Positions 18,872 to 32,020 of a stretch of DNA of 64,000 bases are shown in pieces. Origin of the DNA: Gluconobacter kondonii (lineage in GTDB: Bacteria > Pseudomonadota > Alphaproteobacteria > Acetobacterales > Acetobacteraceae). The position numbers and the translations under genes are program-made. The notes under the pieces are model-generated. The model searched no databases and was not told where the DNA came from. It saw nothing but the letters and a program-made list of their open reading frames with translations. The DNA lies in NCBI RefSeq assembly GCF_002723995.1, contig NZ_BEWP01000005.1, forward strand, positions 186,001 to 250,000, written 5' to 3'. Position 1 is the first letter of the stretch; every line of letters starts with the position of its first letter.

Positions 18872-19788
18872 CAGACAGCAGCGATTTTCCGGTCACAGGC
18901 CTGCGGGGAAGACTGACGCCGAACGCCCCTCTTGGTCCGCGTGCGTGGTTTCGCGTCGGCGGCCCGGCGGACTGGGTCTTCATCCCTGAAGATCAGGACG
19001 ATCTGGCACTTTTCCTGCGTGAAAAGCCTGCGTCCATGCCTGCTACGGTTCTGGGGGCGTGCTCGAACGTCATCATCCGTGATGGCGGCATTGCAGGCAC
19101 GGTCATTCGTCTGGCGCGTGGCTTTGCGGATATCGACATACAGGGCAACAGCCTGATCGTCGGGGCCGCAGCCCTCGACATCACCGTGGCCGAACATGCC
19201 GCCGCAGCCGGTCTGGCTGGTCTGGAGTTTCTGGCTGGCATTCCGGGGTCGATCGGCGGCGCTGTCCGCATGAACGCAGGCGCCTACGGATCGGATCTCG
19301 ATGCCATTCTCGAATGGGCCGAAATCCTGACCGAAAACGGCGAACTGCGCCGTCTATCCCGTGCAGAACTGGGTTTTGCGTATCGCCATTCAGAGCTTCC
19401 CGAAGGCAGCGTCGTGATCCGGGCCTGCCTGCGTGGGACACTAGATGATGCAGACGGCATCCGCAGCCGCATTGCGGACATCCGGGCGTCCCGCGAGGCT
19501 TCGCAGCCCGTCCGTGCGCGCACAGGCGGCTCCACGTTCCGCAATCCCGAAGGCCACAAGGCCTGGCAATTGATCGACGAAGCCGGATGTCGCGGCCTTC
19601 GGATCGGTGATGCGCAGATCAGCGAAAAACACTGCAATTTCCTGCTCAATCTGGGGCAGGCCAGCAGCGCTGATCTGGAAACGCTGGGAGAGACAGTGCG
19701 CGAAAAAGTTCTGGCACAGAGCGGCGTCAGTCTGCATTGGGAAATCAAACGGATCGGACGTCAGTCCAAAGGAGACCAGACGTTATGA
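18868..19788 (+). CDS. murB: UDP-N-acetylenolpyruvoylglucosamine reductase MurB
   Basis: MurB is the FAD enzyme that reduces enolpyruvyl-UDP-GlcNAc to UDP-MurNAc. The start at 18868 is fixed by the ATGA overlap with murC and gives a 306-residue protein. Motifs include [49 protein letters not shown] for [29 protein letters not shown] with the active-site serine, [11 protein letters not shown] and the terminal LHWEIKRIG with the conserved glutamate. The sequence lacks the extra loop of long enteric MurB and resembles the shorter type II form. Confidence 0.95.
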   Translation: MTDSSDFPVTGLRGRLTPNAPLGPRAWFRVGGPADWVFIPEDQDDLALFLREKPASMPATVLGACSNVIIRDGGIAGTVIRLARGFADIDIQGNSLIVGAAALDITVAEHAAAAGLAGLEFLAGIPGSIGGAVRMNAGAYGSDLDAILEWAEILTENGELRRLSRAELGFAYRHSELPEGSVVIRACLRGTLDDADGIRSRIADIRASREASQPVRARTGGSTFRNPEGHKAWQLIDEAGCRGLRIGDAQISEKHCNFLLNLGQASSADLETLGETVREKVLAQSGVSLHWEIKRIGRQSKGDQTL

Positions 19789-20699
19789 AAGTCGCAGTCC
19801 TGCTGGGCGGAACATCCAACGAGCGCCCCGTCAGCCTCGTGACCGGCGAGGCCGTGATCAAGGCCCTGCGCGACACAGGCCACGACGTCACGCCGCTCGA
19901 TGTCGGGCCCGACATCGCCGCGACAATCGCCAGCCTGAAATCCGCAGCTCCAGACGTCGTCTTCAATGCGCTGCACGGCCCGCGCGGCGAAGATGGCGCC
20001 ATTCAGGGCGTTCTGGAATGGCTCGGCCTACCTTACACACATTCCGGCATCCGCGCTTCTGCGGTTGCAATGGACAAGGGCGCTACCCGTATCCTTTTGG
20101 CGGCTGCCGGTCTGCCAGTGGCGCAGGGGCGTGTGGTGACGGTTGAGGAACTGGCCGAAGCCGACCCTCTCCCCGCCCCCTATGTCATCAAGCCCGTTGC
20201 CGAAGGCTCGTCCGTGGGGGTCGAGATCGTGCGGGCAGGAGACAACCGTCGTGCAGAAATCGCACAGACCTGGCGCTTCGGAAAAGACGCACTGGTCGAG
20301 AGCTTCATCCCCGGCCGGGAACTGACCGCCAGCGTCATGGGAGACCGCGCCCTCGCCGTCACCGACATCCTGCCCTGCGAAACAGCCGCGTTCTATGATT
20401 TCGAAGCCAAATACAAGGCTGGCGGCTCGCGTCACGTTGTTCCTGCGGTTCTGCCCCAAGCTGTAACGGATCGCGCGCTCGACTACGCCCTACGCGCCCA
20501 TCAGGCGCTAGGCTGTCAGGGCGCTAGTCGTACGGATTTCCGTTATGACGAGAAGACCGACACGCTGATCATTCTCGAGGTCAACACGCAGCCAGGCATG
20601 ACACCCACATCCCTGCTTCCGGAACAGGCTGCCTATTGTGGCATTCCCTATCCGGACCTGTGTGACTGGATGGTCCGAGAGGCACTGATGACACGCTGA
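19785..20699 (+). CDS. ddl: D-alanine--D-alanine ligase
   Basis: Ddl joins two D-alanines with ATP to supply MurF. The start ([17 protein letters not shown]) overlaps the murB stop in an ATGA. The ATP-grasp features are visible: ALHGPRGEDGAIQGVLEWLGLPYTHSG, YVIKPVAEGSSVGVEIV, LVESFIPGRELTASVMG, DFEAKYKAGG and the metal-binding LEVNTQPGMTPTSLLPEQA. The 304-residue length is normal. The stop overlaps ftsQ by one base. Confidence 0.96.
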   Translation: MKVAVLLGGTSNERPVSLVTGEAVIKALRDTGHDVTPLDVGPDIAATIASLKSAAPDVVFNALHGPRGEDGAIQGVLEWLGLPYTHSGIRASAVAMDKGATRILLAAAGLPVAQGRVVTVEELAEADPLPAPYVIKPVAEGSSVGVEIVRAGDNRRAEIAQTWRFGKDALVESFIPGRELTASVMGDRALAVTDILPCETAAFYDFEAKYKAGGSRHVVPAVLPQAVTDRALDYALRAHQALGCQGASRTDFRYDEKTDTLIILEVNTQPGMTPTSLLPEQAAYCGIPYPDLCDWMVREALMTR

Positions 20700-21643
20700 T
20701 GCGGGAAGACCCGTCCTTTCAGAAAAACGATTTTGTCCGGGAGCGTTATTCCGGCGGCATGCCGCCTCAGGAAGACCGTCCTTCCCGGGCCAAGCTATTC
20801 TGGCGCCGGCAACGGCGGCTGGTCCGGCCTGCGATCGTGTTTCTGGTGGTGATGGGTCTTTCAGGCGCGGGCATGCGCCTGCTGTATGACGCCGCTTCGG
20901 AAGAACGCTTCGCCCCCCTACGCGAACGTCTGGTCGCAATGGAGCCGCTACCCATCCGCCACATCGTCATCAATGGTCGCGGCATGACCAGCGAGGCCTC
21001 AATTCAAGACGCGCTGGGAACCTCCATCGGGCATCCGATTTTCGGCTTCTCCGTCGAAGCCGCCCGCCAGCGACTGGACGAGCTTCCCTTCATCGACCAC
21101 GCGACGGTCGAACGGCACATGCCCGATACCGTCATCATCACACTGGTCGAGCGCACCCCGATTGCCGTCTGGCAGGACCGCGGGCATTTCATGCTCATCA
21201 ACCGCGTCGGTGAAGAAGTTCCCGATCAGGGACTGACTGGAAAGAACGCACAGGCCTTTCTCCAGCTTCCTCTCGTTGTGGGTGAAGGCGCCAATACTGC
21301 CGCCGCAAGCGTCATCGACGCCCTCAACCACGAACCGTTGGTCAAGGCTCAGGTCACGGCCCTGATCCGGGTCGGAAGCCGCCGCTGGAATGCAACGCTC
21401 AAGGATGGCACCACTATTCTGCTGCCTGAAGGCGAAGAAGCTGCAGCTTTTGCGCGTCTGGCGCGTTATCAGCAGAGCATGCGCCTGCTGGAACGTCCGG
21501 TGCAGTCGATTGATCTGCGCCTCCCGGACAGAATGGTCGTCCACCAGCCTCCACAGGTCGCCGTACCACCTGCCGAAGGAGCAAAACCCGATCCGTCTCC
21601 GTCCTCTCCTCCACCCCCATCAGACAGCACGAAGCAGCCATGA
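20699..21643 (+). CDS. ftsQ: Cell division protein FtsQ
   Basis: FtsQ is a single-pass divisome protein that recruits FtsL/FtsB. The 314-residue sequence has a basic cytoplasmic leader and a membrane helix at about 43-61 (PAIVFLVVMGLSGAGMRLL). A POTRA-type region follows (RHIVINGRGMTSEASIQDALG, FSVEAARQRLDELPFIDHATVERHMPDTVIITLVER, IAVWQ), then the beta domain (WNATLKDGTTILLPEG). The last 40 residues are Pro/Ser-rich and probably disordered. It sits between ddl and ftsA, with a 4-base overlap into ftsA. Confidence 0.93.
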   Translation: MREDPSFQKNDFVRERYSGGMPPQEDRPSRAKLFWRRQRRLVRPAIVFLVVMGLSGAGMRLLYDAASEERFAPLRERLVAMEPLPIRHIVINGRGMTSEASIQDALGTSIGHPIFGFSVEAARQRLDELPFIDHATVERHMPDTVIITLVERTPIAVWQDRGHFMLINRVGEEVPDQGLTGKNAQAFLQLPLVVGEGANTAAASVIDALNHEPLVKAQVTALIRVGSRRWNATLKDGTTILLPEGEEAAAFARLARYQQSMRLLERPVQSIDLRLPDRMVVHQPPQVAVPPAEGAKPDPSPSSPPPPSDSTKQP

Positions 21644-23037
21644 ATGACCTTACCTCCATGTCAGATCTTCCGGCATTCCGGCGCCGGGGTGGTCTGAGAG
21701 GCCGGTCCCTCATTCCCGTTGGCGGCGAGCGTGACGTCAGCGTCAACCGTGTCCCGCGCGACATCCTGCCGCTTCCACCAGAAGAGACGCATCGTAGTAT
21801 CGCATGGCGTCCGGGAATTTTCGGCGCGCTGGATATCGGCACGACGAAAATGACCTGTCTGATCGGCAAGGGCGAGGCCGACGGTTCCATTCAGGTTCTG
21901 GGTCACGGATGGCGCCGTTCTCACGGTATCCGTTCAGGATCGATCGTCGATATCCGCGAAGCCGAAGCCGCGATCCGGGCGACGGTCGGCCAGGCCGAAG
22001 AGGCCGCCGAACGGCGCATGGACTCCCTCGTCGTCAACCTGTCCTGCGGCAGGCCACTGAGTCGGCTGGTGGATGCCCAAATCCCGATCGGTGGACGTGA
22101 GGTAACGGCCGGGGACGTTCAGCGCCTCATTGCAGAAGGACAGGCCCGCGCCTGGATGGAAGGTCGGGAGGTCATCCATACGCTCCCGATCGGATATGTC
22201 GTGGATTCCATTCCCGGCATTGCCGATCCCATCGGCCACCAATGCGAAGAACTGGCGACCCGGATGCATGTCGTGGACATGAACTCCAGTGCCCTGCGCA
22301 CTCTGGACGCCGTTCTGCAACATGCGGAACTCAAACTGGACGGACTGGTTGCAAGCCCCTTTGCCTCGGGCATTTCGGTTCTTGCGGCCGAAGAGCGGGA
22401 GCTAGGCGTCACGGTCGTGGAAATGGGCGGTGGCACCACATCTCTAGCAGTTTTCTGCGAAGGAAAACTGCTGCACACGGCCCAGATCCGCGTTGGCGGC
22501 CTGCATGTCACGCGCGATATCGCGGGCGTCTTGTCAACGTCTCTGGAAACAGCCGAACGTCTCAAGACAATGTATGGTGCAGCCCAGATGGGTTCCGACG
22601 ACCAGCGGGAAATCCTGTCCGTTCCCCTGATCGGGGAAAACAGCGATCGGCTGGTACGTCTGCAACGTTCCAAGGTTATTTCCGTTATCCAGCCCCGGAT
22701 CGAGGAAACGCTGGAGCTCGTCCGGCAGTCCCTCGACAATGCCGGACTGGGTCGACTGGCCAATGGCAGGGTCGTCCTTACCGGCGGAGCCTCTCTGCTT
22801 GAAGGAATTGTTCCCGTCGCTACCCGTATTCTGGGCCGTCCTGTCCGGATGGGAAAACCCCAGAACATCTATGGTCTGCCCGAGACAGCCGCGGCTTCGG
22901 CAGGCTTTTCAACCGCTGCGGGGCTTCTGGCCTGGGCAGCGGGTGCGGATCGGGACTTCGGAGATATTTCCGCACCCGAACCAAGACCTCGCGGACTTGT
23001 TAAACGTCTCGTAGGCTTCATACGCAATAATGTATAA
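21640..23037 (+). CDS. ftsA: Cell division protein FtsA
   Basis: FtsA is the actin-like protein that ties FtsZ filaments to the membrane. The ATPase core begins near residue 60 with GALDIGTTKMTCLIG, later VVEMGGGTTSLAVF and VLTGGASLLEGI. The C-terminal GLVKRLVGFIRNN forms the expected amphipathic membrane-targeting helix. About 60 residues precede the core, including an Arg/Gly-rich stretch; this extension is longer than in enteric FtsA. The ATG overlaps the ftsQ stop, which supports the long N-terminus. ftsZ starts 57 bases downstream. Confidence 0.95.
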   Translation: MNDLTSMSDLPAFRRRGGLRGRSLIPVGGERDVSVNRVPRDILPLPPEETHRSIAWRPGIFGALDIGTTKMTCLIGKGEADGSIQVLGHGWRRSHGIRSGSIVDIREAEAAIRATVGQAEEAAERRMDSLVVNLSCGRPLSRLVDAQIPIGGREVTAGDVQRLIAEGQARAWMEGREVIHTLPIGYVVDSIPGIADPIGHQCEELATRMHVVDMNSSALRTLDAVLQHAELKLDGLVASPFASGISVLAAEERELGVTVVEMGGGTTSLAVFCEGKLLHTAQIRVGGLHVTRDIAGVLSTSLETAERLKTMYGAAQMGSDDQREILSVPLIGENSDRLVRLQRSKVISVIQPRIEETLELVRQSLDNAGLGRLANGRVVLTGGASLLEGIVPVATRILGRPVRMGKPQNIYGLPETAAASAGFSTAAGLLAWAAGADRDFGDISAPEPRPRGLVKRLVGFIRNNV

Positions 23038-23094
23038 GCTATTACAGATCATAACGCCCTCACCTGTCGCTTTCCTGAAGTTCCGGACCAGATC

Positions 23095-24627
23095 ATGACG
23101 CTGAACCTTACCCCTACTCCCAATTCCCACGTTGAGCTGGCGCCACGGATTACCGTGATCGGCGTTGGCGGCGGCGGGACGAACGCCGTTGACAACATGA
23201 TTGCGTCTGATCTCAAGGGCGTCGAATTCGTCGTTGCCAACACCGACGCACAGCAGCTTGCCCATTCCAAGGCTGAACGCCGCGTCCAGCTCGGCCCGCA
23301 TCTGACCCGCGGCCTGGGTGCAGGCGCAAAGCCGGAAATCGGTCGTGAAGCCGCTGAAGAAGCTGCTCAGGAAATCGACCGGCAGCTTGAAGGCGCGAAT
23401 CTGGTCTTTATCACGGCTGGCATGGGCGGCGGCACAGGGACGGGGGCGGCTCCGGTCATCGCACGCATGGCACGCGAACGCGGCGTCCTGACGGTCGGCG
23501 TCGTCTCGAAACCTTTCAATTTTGAAGGGCGTCGCCGCACAACAGCTGCTGAAAAAGGCATTGCCGAACTTCAGAAGCACGTCGATACGCTGATCGTCAT
23601 CCCGAACCAGAATCTTTTCAATTCCGCAACGCAGAACACGACATTCCGCGAAGCCTTCCGGATGGCCGACAACGTCCTGAACATGGGCGTTCGCGGCATT
23701 ACGGACCTTATGGTCTCCCCCGGCCTAATCAATCTCGATTTCGCGGACGTCAAGGCCGTGATGGAAGAGATGGGCAAAGCCATGATGGGTACGGGTGAAG
23801 CCTCCAGCGAAGAAGACGCGGAAGACCGTGCCGTCCTCGCAGCCGAACGTGCGATTTCCAATCCGCTGCTGGAAGATGCCTCAATGGCAGGCGCACGCGG
23901 TCTTCTCATCAACATCACCGGTGGCGAAGACTTGACGCTATACGAAGTCAACGCCGCCGCAGACCGTATTCGTGAAGAAGTGGCCGACGATGCAAACATC
24001 ATCTTCGGCGCCCTGATTGACGAGAAGCTGAACGGTCGCGTGCGCGTCTCAGTCGTCGCAACCGGCATCGACACCCAGCCCTCACATGACCCGTCTGCTG
24101 CTCCCGAACCCGTTCAGGCATCGGCGCCGCACGCAAGCCCCATGTCCCAGTCTGCCACCCGGGAAACAGCGTCTTCACGTGCCAGCGCACCGTCTTTCCA
24201 GCCCGGCTCAACCTATGCTGGTGGCCCGTCGCGCCCGAATTTCGCACTCGACGCACAACAGACACAGCCTCACAACACAGTTCCCCTGTCCGCACAGGAA
24301 GCCCCTGCTCCCGAGCAGACTGCCCCTGAAAACCCCGCGCACCGACAGGAGAGCGCCCATCAGCCTTCTCCGCGAGCTGGTCTGTTTTCAGATCCCTCCC
24401 GCCATGCTCCCCAGCAGCAGGCCGAACCGCCCCGCAGCCTGTTCGGCATGGTCACAGGTGCTTTCCGCAGTCGTCCGCCCCAGCCGCAGCAGGGCCAGCA
24501 GCCAACGGAGCGCGCAGAACCCAACACACGCGACAATTACCAGCATCAGACCCCGCAGCATCCCGAACAGCCTTCGAGCGGCGGCGATGATTCCAATCTG
24601 GATATCCCAACCTATCTGCGTCGCTGA
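23095..24627 (+). CDS. ftsZ: Cell division GTPase FtsZ
   Basis: FtsZ is the tubulin-like GTPase that forms the division ring. The nucleotide fold starts with [17 protein letters not shown], and the tubulin signature GGGTGTG is at residues 111-117. [22 protein letters not shown] supplies the T7-loop region. After about residue 330 comes a Pro/Gln/Ser-rich disordered linker of roughly 165 residues, then the conserved C-terminal peptide LDIPTYLRR that binds FtsA. The 510-residue total exceeds the roughly 380 of E. coli because of the linker, as in other alphaproteobacteria. Confidence 0.97.
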   Translation: MTLNLTPTPNSHVELAPRITVIGVGGGGTNAVDNMIASDLKGVEFVVANTDAQQLAHSKAERRVQLGPHLTRGLGAGAKPEIGREAAEEAAQEIDRQLEGANLVFITAGMGGGTGTGAAPVIARMARERGVLTVGVVSKPFNFEGRRRTTAAEKGIAELQKHVDTLIVIPNQNLFNSATQNTTFREAFRMADNVLNMGVRGITDLMVSPGLINLDFADVKAVMEEMGKAMMGTGEASSEEDAEDRAVLAAERAISNPLLEDASMAGARGLLINITGGEDLTLYEVNAAADRIREEVADDANIIFGALIDEKLNGRVRVSVVATGIDTQPSHDPSAAPEPVQASAPHASPMSQSATRETASSRASAPSFQPGSTYAGGPSRPNFALDAQQTQPHNTVPLSAQEAPAPEQTAPENPAHRQESAHQPSPRAGLFSDPSRHAPQQQAEPPRSLFGMVTGAFRSRPPQPQQGQQPTERAEPNTRDNYQHQTPQHPEQPSSGGDDSNLDIPTYLRR

Positions 24628-24634
24628 TCAACGC

Positions 24635-24665
24635 CCCCCCCTCTTGCTCGCAGGGCGAGAGGGGG
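24635..24665 (+). terminator. GC-rich hairpin between ftsZ and lpxC, terminator-like without T-tract
   Basis: A C-rich arm (CCCCCCTCT...) pairs with GCGAGAGGGGG just after the ftsZ stop. The hairpin is strong but is followed by TAATAT rather than a run of T's. It may pause, stabilise the mRNA end or terminate weakly. If it terminates, lpxC needs its own promoter in the next 80 bases. Confidence 0.45.
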
Positions 24666-24748
24666 TAATATCCGGCAACAATCGTTGACTGGAACCAAAG
24701 TCCAGTATCTGTTTTCTAGTCTCCGGAACCAGAATTTTCGGAGGCTTT

Positions 24749-25780
24749 ATGCAGGTGACGCCCAAGCAAGGTGTAAAAACGGCGCGTGGCGTTGATGTCA
24801 TAAAGCCAGAGACGGCATCGGGCCTTGATGGTTCGCCTTCCCGCACTGAGCGCAGCGGTTCAAAAAATCTGCAGACAACTCTTGCACACCCCATTCACTG
24901 TCAGGGGATCGCCCTGCATAGCGGTGTCACGGTCGATCTCCATCTTTCTCCGGCGGCGGCCAATACGGGAATACGGTTCCAGCGTTCCGACAGAGAAGGG
25001 TCACCTTCTTTTCCGGCGACCTATGACCACATCGTGGATACGCGCCTTTCAACTGTCGTCGCGTGCGAGGCCGATCCCTCCCTGCGTGTCGCGACAATCG
25101 AACATTTGATGGCGGCACTCAATGCCTGCGAGATCGACAATATCCTGATTTCGGTCAGCGGTCCTGAACTGCCGGTTCTCGACGGCTCTTCTGACGCCTT
25201 TGCATTCCTGATCAAGTGCGCGGGTCGCAAGATCCTCGATACACCTCGCCAAGTCATTGAGATCCTGCGCAATGTCCGCGTCGAAGGCGAAGACGGAGCT
25301 TTTGCCGAACTGCGCCCTGCCCAGCGCGGACTGTCACTGGCCATTTCCCTGAGCTTTTCAGCACAGGCCATCGGAAACCAGCGTTACGCCATGCAGCTCA
25401 ACGAACAGCGCTTCATGGAAGAAGTGGCGTTCTGCCGGACATTCGTCAATCGTCAGGACATTGAATATCTTCAGAGTATTGGTCTTGCGCGCGGTGGATC
25501 ATTGGAAAATGCCGTCGTCGTGGATGGCGAAAACATCCTCAATCCTGCTGGACTGAAAATCGAGCGCGAGTTTGCCCGCCACAAATTACTTGATGCCATT
25601 GGCGATCTGTATTGCGCAGGACATCGAATGCAGGCTGGTTTCATTGGCCATAAATCCGGACATACGCTCAACAACAAGCTTCTGCGAACCGTTTTTTCAG
25701 ATGCTTCCAACTGGCGCTTCGTTCCCACAGCCCCTTCCCGGTCCGTTACAAAAGCTTTGCGCACGCGCGTTGCCGCCTGA
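24749..25780 (+). CDS. lpxC: UDP-3-O-acyl-N-acetylglucosamine deacetylase LpxC
   Basis: LpxC is the zinc deacetylase of the committed step of lipid A synthesis. Core motifs are LQTTLAHPIHCQGIALHSG, VATIEHLMAALNACEIDN (zinc ligand region), PELPVLDGSSDAF, VAFCRTFVN, NAVVVDG, EFARHKLLDAIGDLYCAG (zinc ligands His/Asp) and GHKSGHTLNNKLL with the catalytic His. About 43 residues precede the first conserved motif, whereas E. coli LpxC starts almost directly with it. The start at 24749 has GGAGG upstream, so the extension may be real. It follows ftsZ, as in many Gram-negative dcw clusters. Confidence 0.94.
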   Translation: MQVTPKQGVKTARGVDVIKPETASGLDGSPSRTERSGSKNLQTTLAHPIHCQGIALHSGVTVDLHLSPAAANTGIRFQRSDREGSPSFPATYDHIVDTRLSTVVACEADPSLRVATIEHLMAALNACEIDNILISVSGPELPVLDGSSDAFAFLIKCAGRKILDTPRQVIEILRNVRVEGEDGAFAELRPAQRGLSLAISLSFSAQAIGNQRYAMQLNEQRFMEEVAFCRTFVNRQDIEYLQSIGLARGGSLENAVVVDGENILNPAGLKIEREFARHKLLDAIGDLYCAGHRMQAGFIGHKSGHTLNNKLLRTVFSDASNWRFVPTAPSRSVTKALRTRVAA

Positions 25781-25849
25781 GGCCGCATGGCAGGTCTTTC
25801 GTCAGCGCATTCCCGTGATATAAGACGGGCTTCCACGGGAAGAGCAGGT

Positions 25850-26749
25850 ATGACAAGCAGCACTCAGCGTCATTTTGAAGCATCGGTCACGAATGGTGGT
25901 TTCATTCTGAGAGCTGCGGCTGTCAGCGGACTTCTGCTGCTGTCCGGCTGCTCCCTGTTTTCGCATCAGCACGAAAAACCAGCGATTCCAAAAACCGCTG
26001 ATGCCGAGACTCTGTATAATTACGGAATCGATGCGCTGCATACGGGCCATTACGAACTGGCTGGTGGCGAATTCGAACTGCTTCAGCAAAATTATCCCTA
26101 TTCCGGTTTCACTGGAAATGCGGAGCTGATGGAGGGATATGCGTATTACCTTCAGGGCGAATACGCACTTTCGGTTCAGCAGCTCGAACGTTATCTCCAG
26201 TTGCATCCGACCAGCCCTGATGCAGCCTACGCCTTCTATCTGCGTGCTCTCTGCTATTACGAACAGATTGCCAATGTTGAACGTGATCAGCAGGGTACGG
26301 TCGAGGCACTGGACGCGCTTGAAGAAGTCATCACCCGCTTCCCCCAGACGTCCTACGCCCGCGACGCCCAGTTGAAGATCGATCTGTGCCGCGACCATCT
26401 GGCTGGCAAAGAAATGCTGGTTGGCCGCTGGTATCAGCAGCAGCGCAACTACGAAGCCGCCATGACACGTTATCAGCGCGTCGTGCAGGACTATCAGACG
26501 ACAAACCACGTTGCCGAAGCTCTTGAGCGTCTCGTGGAAGTCTATCTGTCTCTTGGTCTCAAGGATCAGGCCCGCCAGACGGCCTCTGTTCTCGGCTACA
26601 ACTATCCCGACAGCCAGTGGTATCGTTATGCGTATAATGATCTTCGGGAGAATAAGCTGCTCAATGGCGATCTCAAGAAGCCTGTCGTCCGTCCAGGCCA
26701 GCAGGACCATCGTGGATTTTTCTCCCGGATGTGGCACAGCGTTTTCTGA
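25850..26749 (+). CDS. bamD: Outer membrane assembly lipoprotein BamD
   Basis: BamD is the essential lipoprotein of the BAM complex that inserts beta-barrel proteins into the outer membrane. I chose the ATG at 25850, which gives a signal peptide ending in the lipobox LLSGC with Cys34 as the lipidated residue. The mature part has tetratricopeptide-like repeats: ETLYNYGIDALHTGHYELAGGEFELLQQNYPYS, then YYLQGEYALSVQQLERYLQLHPTSPDAAYAFYLRA, VITRFPQTSYARDAQ and YQQQRNYEAAMTRYQRVV. An earlier start at 25787 would add an unlikely leader. It lies between lpxC and recN. Confidence 0.94.
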   Translation: MTSSTQRHFEASVTNGGFILRAAAVSGLLLLSGCSLFSHQHEKPAIPKTADAETLYNYGIDALHTGHYELAGGEFELLQQNYPYSGFTGNAELMEGYAYYLQGEYALSVQQLERYLQLHPTSPDAAYAFYLRALCYYEQIANVERDQQGTVEALDALEEVITRFPQTSYARDAQLKIDLCRDHLAGKEMLVGRWYQQQRNYEAAMTRYQRVVQDYQTTNHVAEALERLVEVYLSLGLKDQARQTASVLGYNYPDSQWYRYAYNDLRENKLLNGDLKKPVVRPGQQDHRGFFSRMWHSVF

Positions 26750-26794
26750 TACCAGCCCTTTGAAACAGGGCACTACACTCCCAACATTGCTGTC

Positions 26795-30564
<3,770 letters not shown>

Positions 30565-30634
30565 CAGAACTGCAAAACCAAAACCGTGAGAAAGTTGGTA
30601 ATATTTCACTTTTTCAGGGTATAACGCCTCCCGC

Positions 30635-31984
30635 ATGTCAGTCCTTCCTTCCTCCCAGCAACAGATCGTTTTCCTCCTGCTGGGCTTAGCTGCCACGGTC
30701 GCGCTGATTGGCGTTTCCATCCTGATCTCACTATCGGAGATCTCTTTTGCCGCGGCACGGGATGTGCGCCTTCGTTCCAGAGCCGAAGCGGGAGATCCCC
30801 GTGCTGTCGCGTTTCTCAAACTGCGACGCAACAGCGGTCAGGTCATTACGGTCCTTCAGATCTGCCTGAACGCGGTCGGCGTTCTGGGCGGCATCATCAG
30901 CGAATCCATGCTGAGCGACCCGATCGCGGCAGGCTTTCGTGCGATGGGCACAAGCCCAGCACTTGCCAGCAAGCTGGGTTCAGCCTGTTCCTTTATGCTG
31001 ATCACCGGCCTTTTCGTCCTGTTTGCGGATCTTCTGCCCAAGCGGATTGCCATGAACGCGCCCGACCGGATCGCGCTCAAGGTCGGCTGGTTTCCCGCCA
31101 TCGCCCTGAAAGTTCTCTACCCGGCGGTTCTGGTTTTCTCGAAAATCTCTGACTGGCTGCTCAAACTTCTCAAGATCCCGGCCGCCGCAACCGTCGAGCC
31201 CGTCACGCCTGAAGACCTTCGCGCCATTCTCGCGGCCGGAACAGCCTCCGGCGTGCTTCTGGAAGAAGAGCACCAGATGATCCAGAACGTGCTCGGCCTT
31301 CAGGACCGCGCCGTCACGTCCGCCATGACACCACGCGACGAGATCGTTTTTCTGGACGTACAGGAAAGCCCTGAAAGCCAGCGCGACAAGGTGCGGGTTC
31401 GTCCCTATTCCCGTTACCCGCTCTGCGACGGTGGTCTCGATAAGGTCATCGGCTCCATCCGCGCAGAAGACGTTCTGGTTGCCGTTGTCGACGAACCCCA
31501 GCCCAAAAGCACAGGTCTCGCTCCCATCGCCAGCCAGATCTTCCGCATGCGCCGCGATGTCCTCTCGCTCCCCGACACCCTGAATTTGTGGGAGACCCTC
31601 GCACAGTTCGAGGCGCATTCGGCAGGCTTTGCCCTGATCGTCAACGAATATGGTCTCGTGGTCGGCCTCATCACCTACAAGGACATCATGGGCGCCCTGA
31701 TGGACGGTCTGGTGAGCCCATTCGAGGAACAAGCCATCGTCCGCCGCGACGACAAATCCTGGCTGATCGACGGCGCGGCCCCTATCGGCGACGTCATCCG
31801 CGAACTGGACATTCCCATGTTCGACGATGCCCAAAACTTTGACACGGTTGGCGGCTTTGTCATGAACCGTCTGCGCCGCATGGCACGCAAGGCGGACAGT
31901 GTGCAGTCGTCCGGATTCCGGTTTGAAGTGGTGGACGTGGAAGGCTTCAGAATCAACCAGTTACTGGTGACACGCCTGAACTGA
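30635..31984 (+). CDS. CNNM/CorC-type membrane protein with CBS domains
   Basis: This 449-residue protein has the CNNM (DUF21) layout: four hydrophobic segments in the first 190 residues with ILISLSEISFAAARDVRLRSRAE and TGLFVLFADLLPKRIA. A pair of CBS domains follows (VTSAMTPRDEIVFLDV, SRYPLCDGGLDKVIGSI, AGFALIVNEYGLVVGLITYKDIMGALM). A C-terminal CorC_HlyC domain (WLIDGAAPIGDVIRELDI, TVGGFVMNRL) closes the protein. Relatives such as YtfL and CorC act in magnesium or cobalt movement. The old label hemolysin for the family is misleading. It follows ligA by 70 bases. Confidence 0.9.
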   Translation: MSVLPSSQQQIVFLLLGLAATVALIGVSILISLSEISFAAARDVRLRSRAEAGDPRAVAFLKLRRNSGQVITVLQICLNAVGVLGGIISESMLSDPIAAGFRAMGTSPALASKLGSACSFMLITGLFVLFADLLPKRIAMNAPDRIALKVGWFPAIALKVLYPAVLVFSKISDWLLKLLKIPAAATVEPVTPEDLRAILAAGTASGVLLEEEHQMIQNVLGLQDRAVTSAMTPRDEIVFLDVQESPESQRDKVRVRPYSRYPLCDGGLDKVIGSIRAEDVLVAVVDEPQPKSTGLAPIASQIFRMRRDVLSLPDTLNLWETLAQFEAHSAGFALIVNEYGLVVGLITYKDIMGALMDGLVSPFEEQAIVRRDDKSWLIDGAAPIGDVIRELDIPMFDDAQNFDTVGGFVMNRLRRMARKADSVQSSGFRFEVVDVEGFRINQLLVTRLN

Positions 31985-32020
31985 CTTCCTCTGCCGGACG
32001 CAGACTGCTTAGATCGTGAC

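Noticed and set aside
30635-31984. Hemolysin or toxin function for the CBS-domain membrane protein
   Set aside because: The name hemolysin for this family comes from an old annotation. The domain order matches CNNM/CorC proteins linked to divalent metals.
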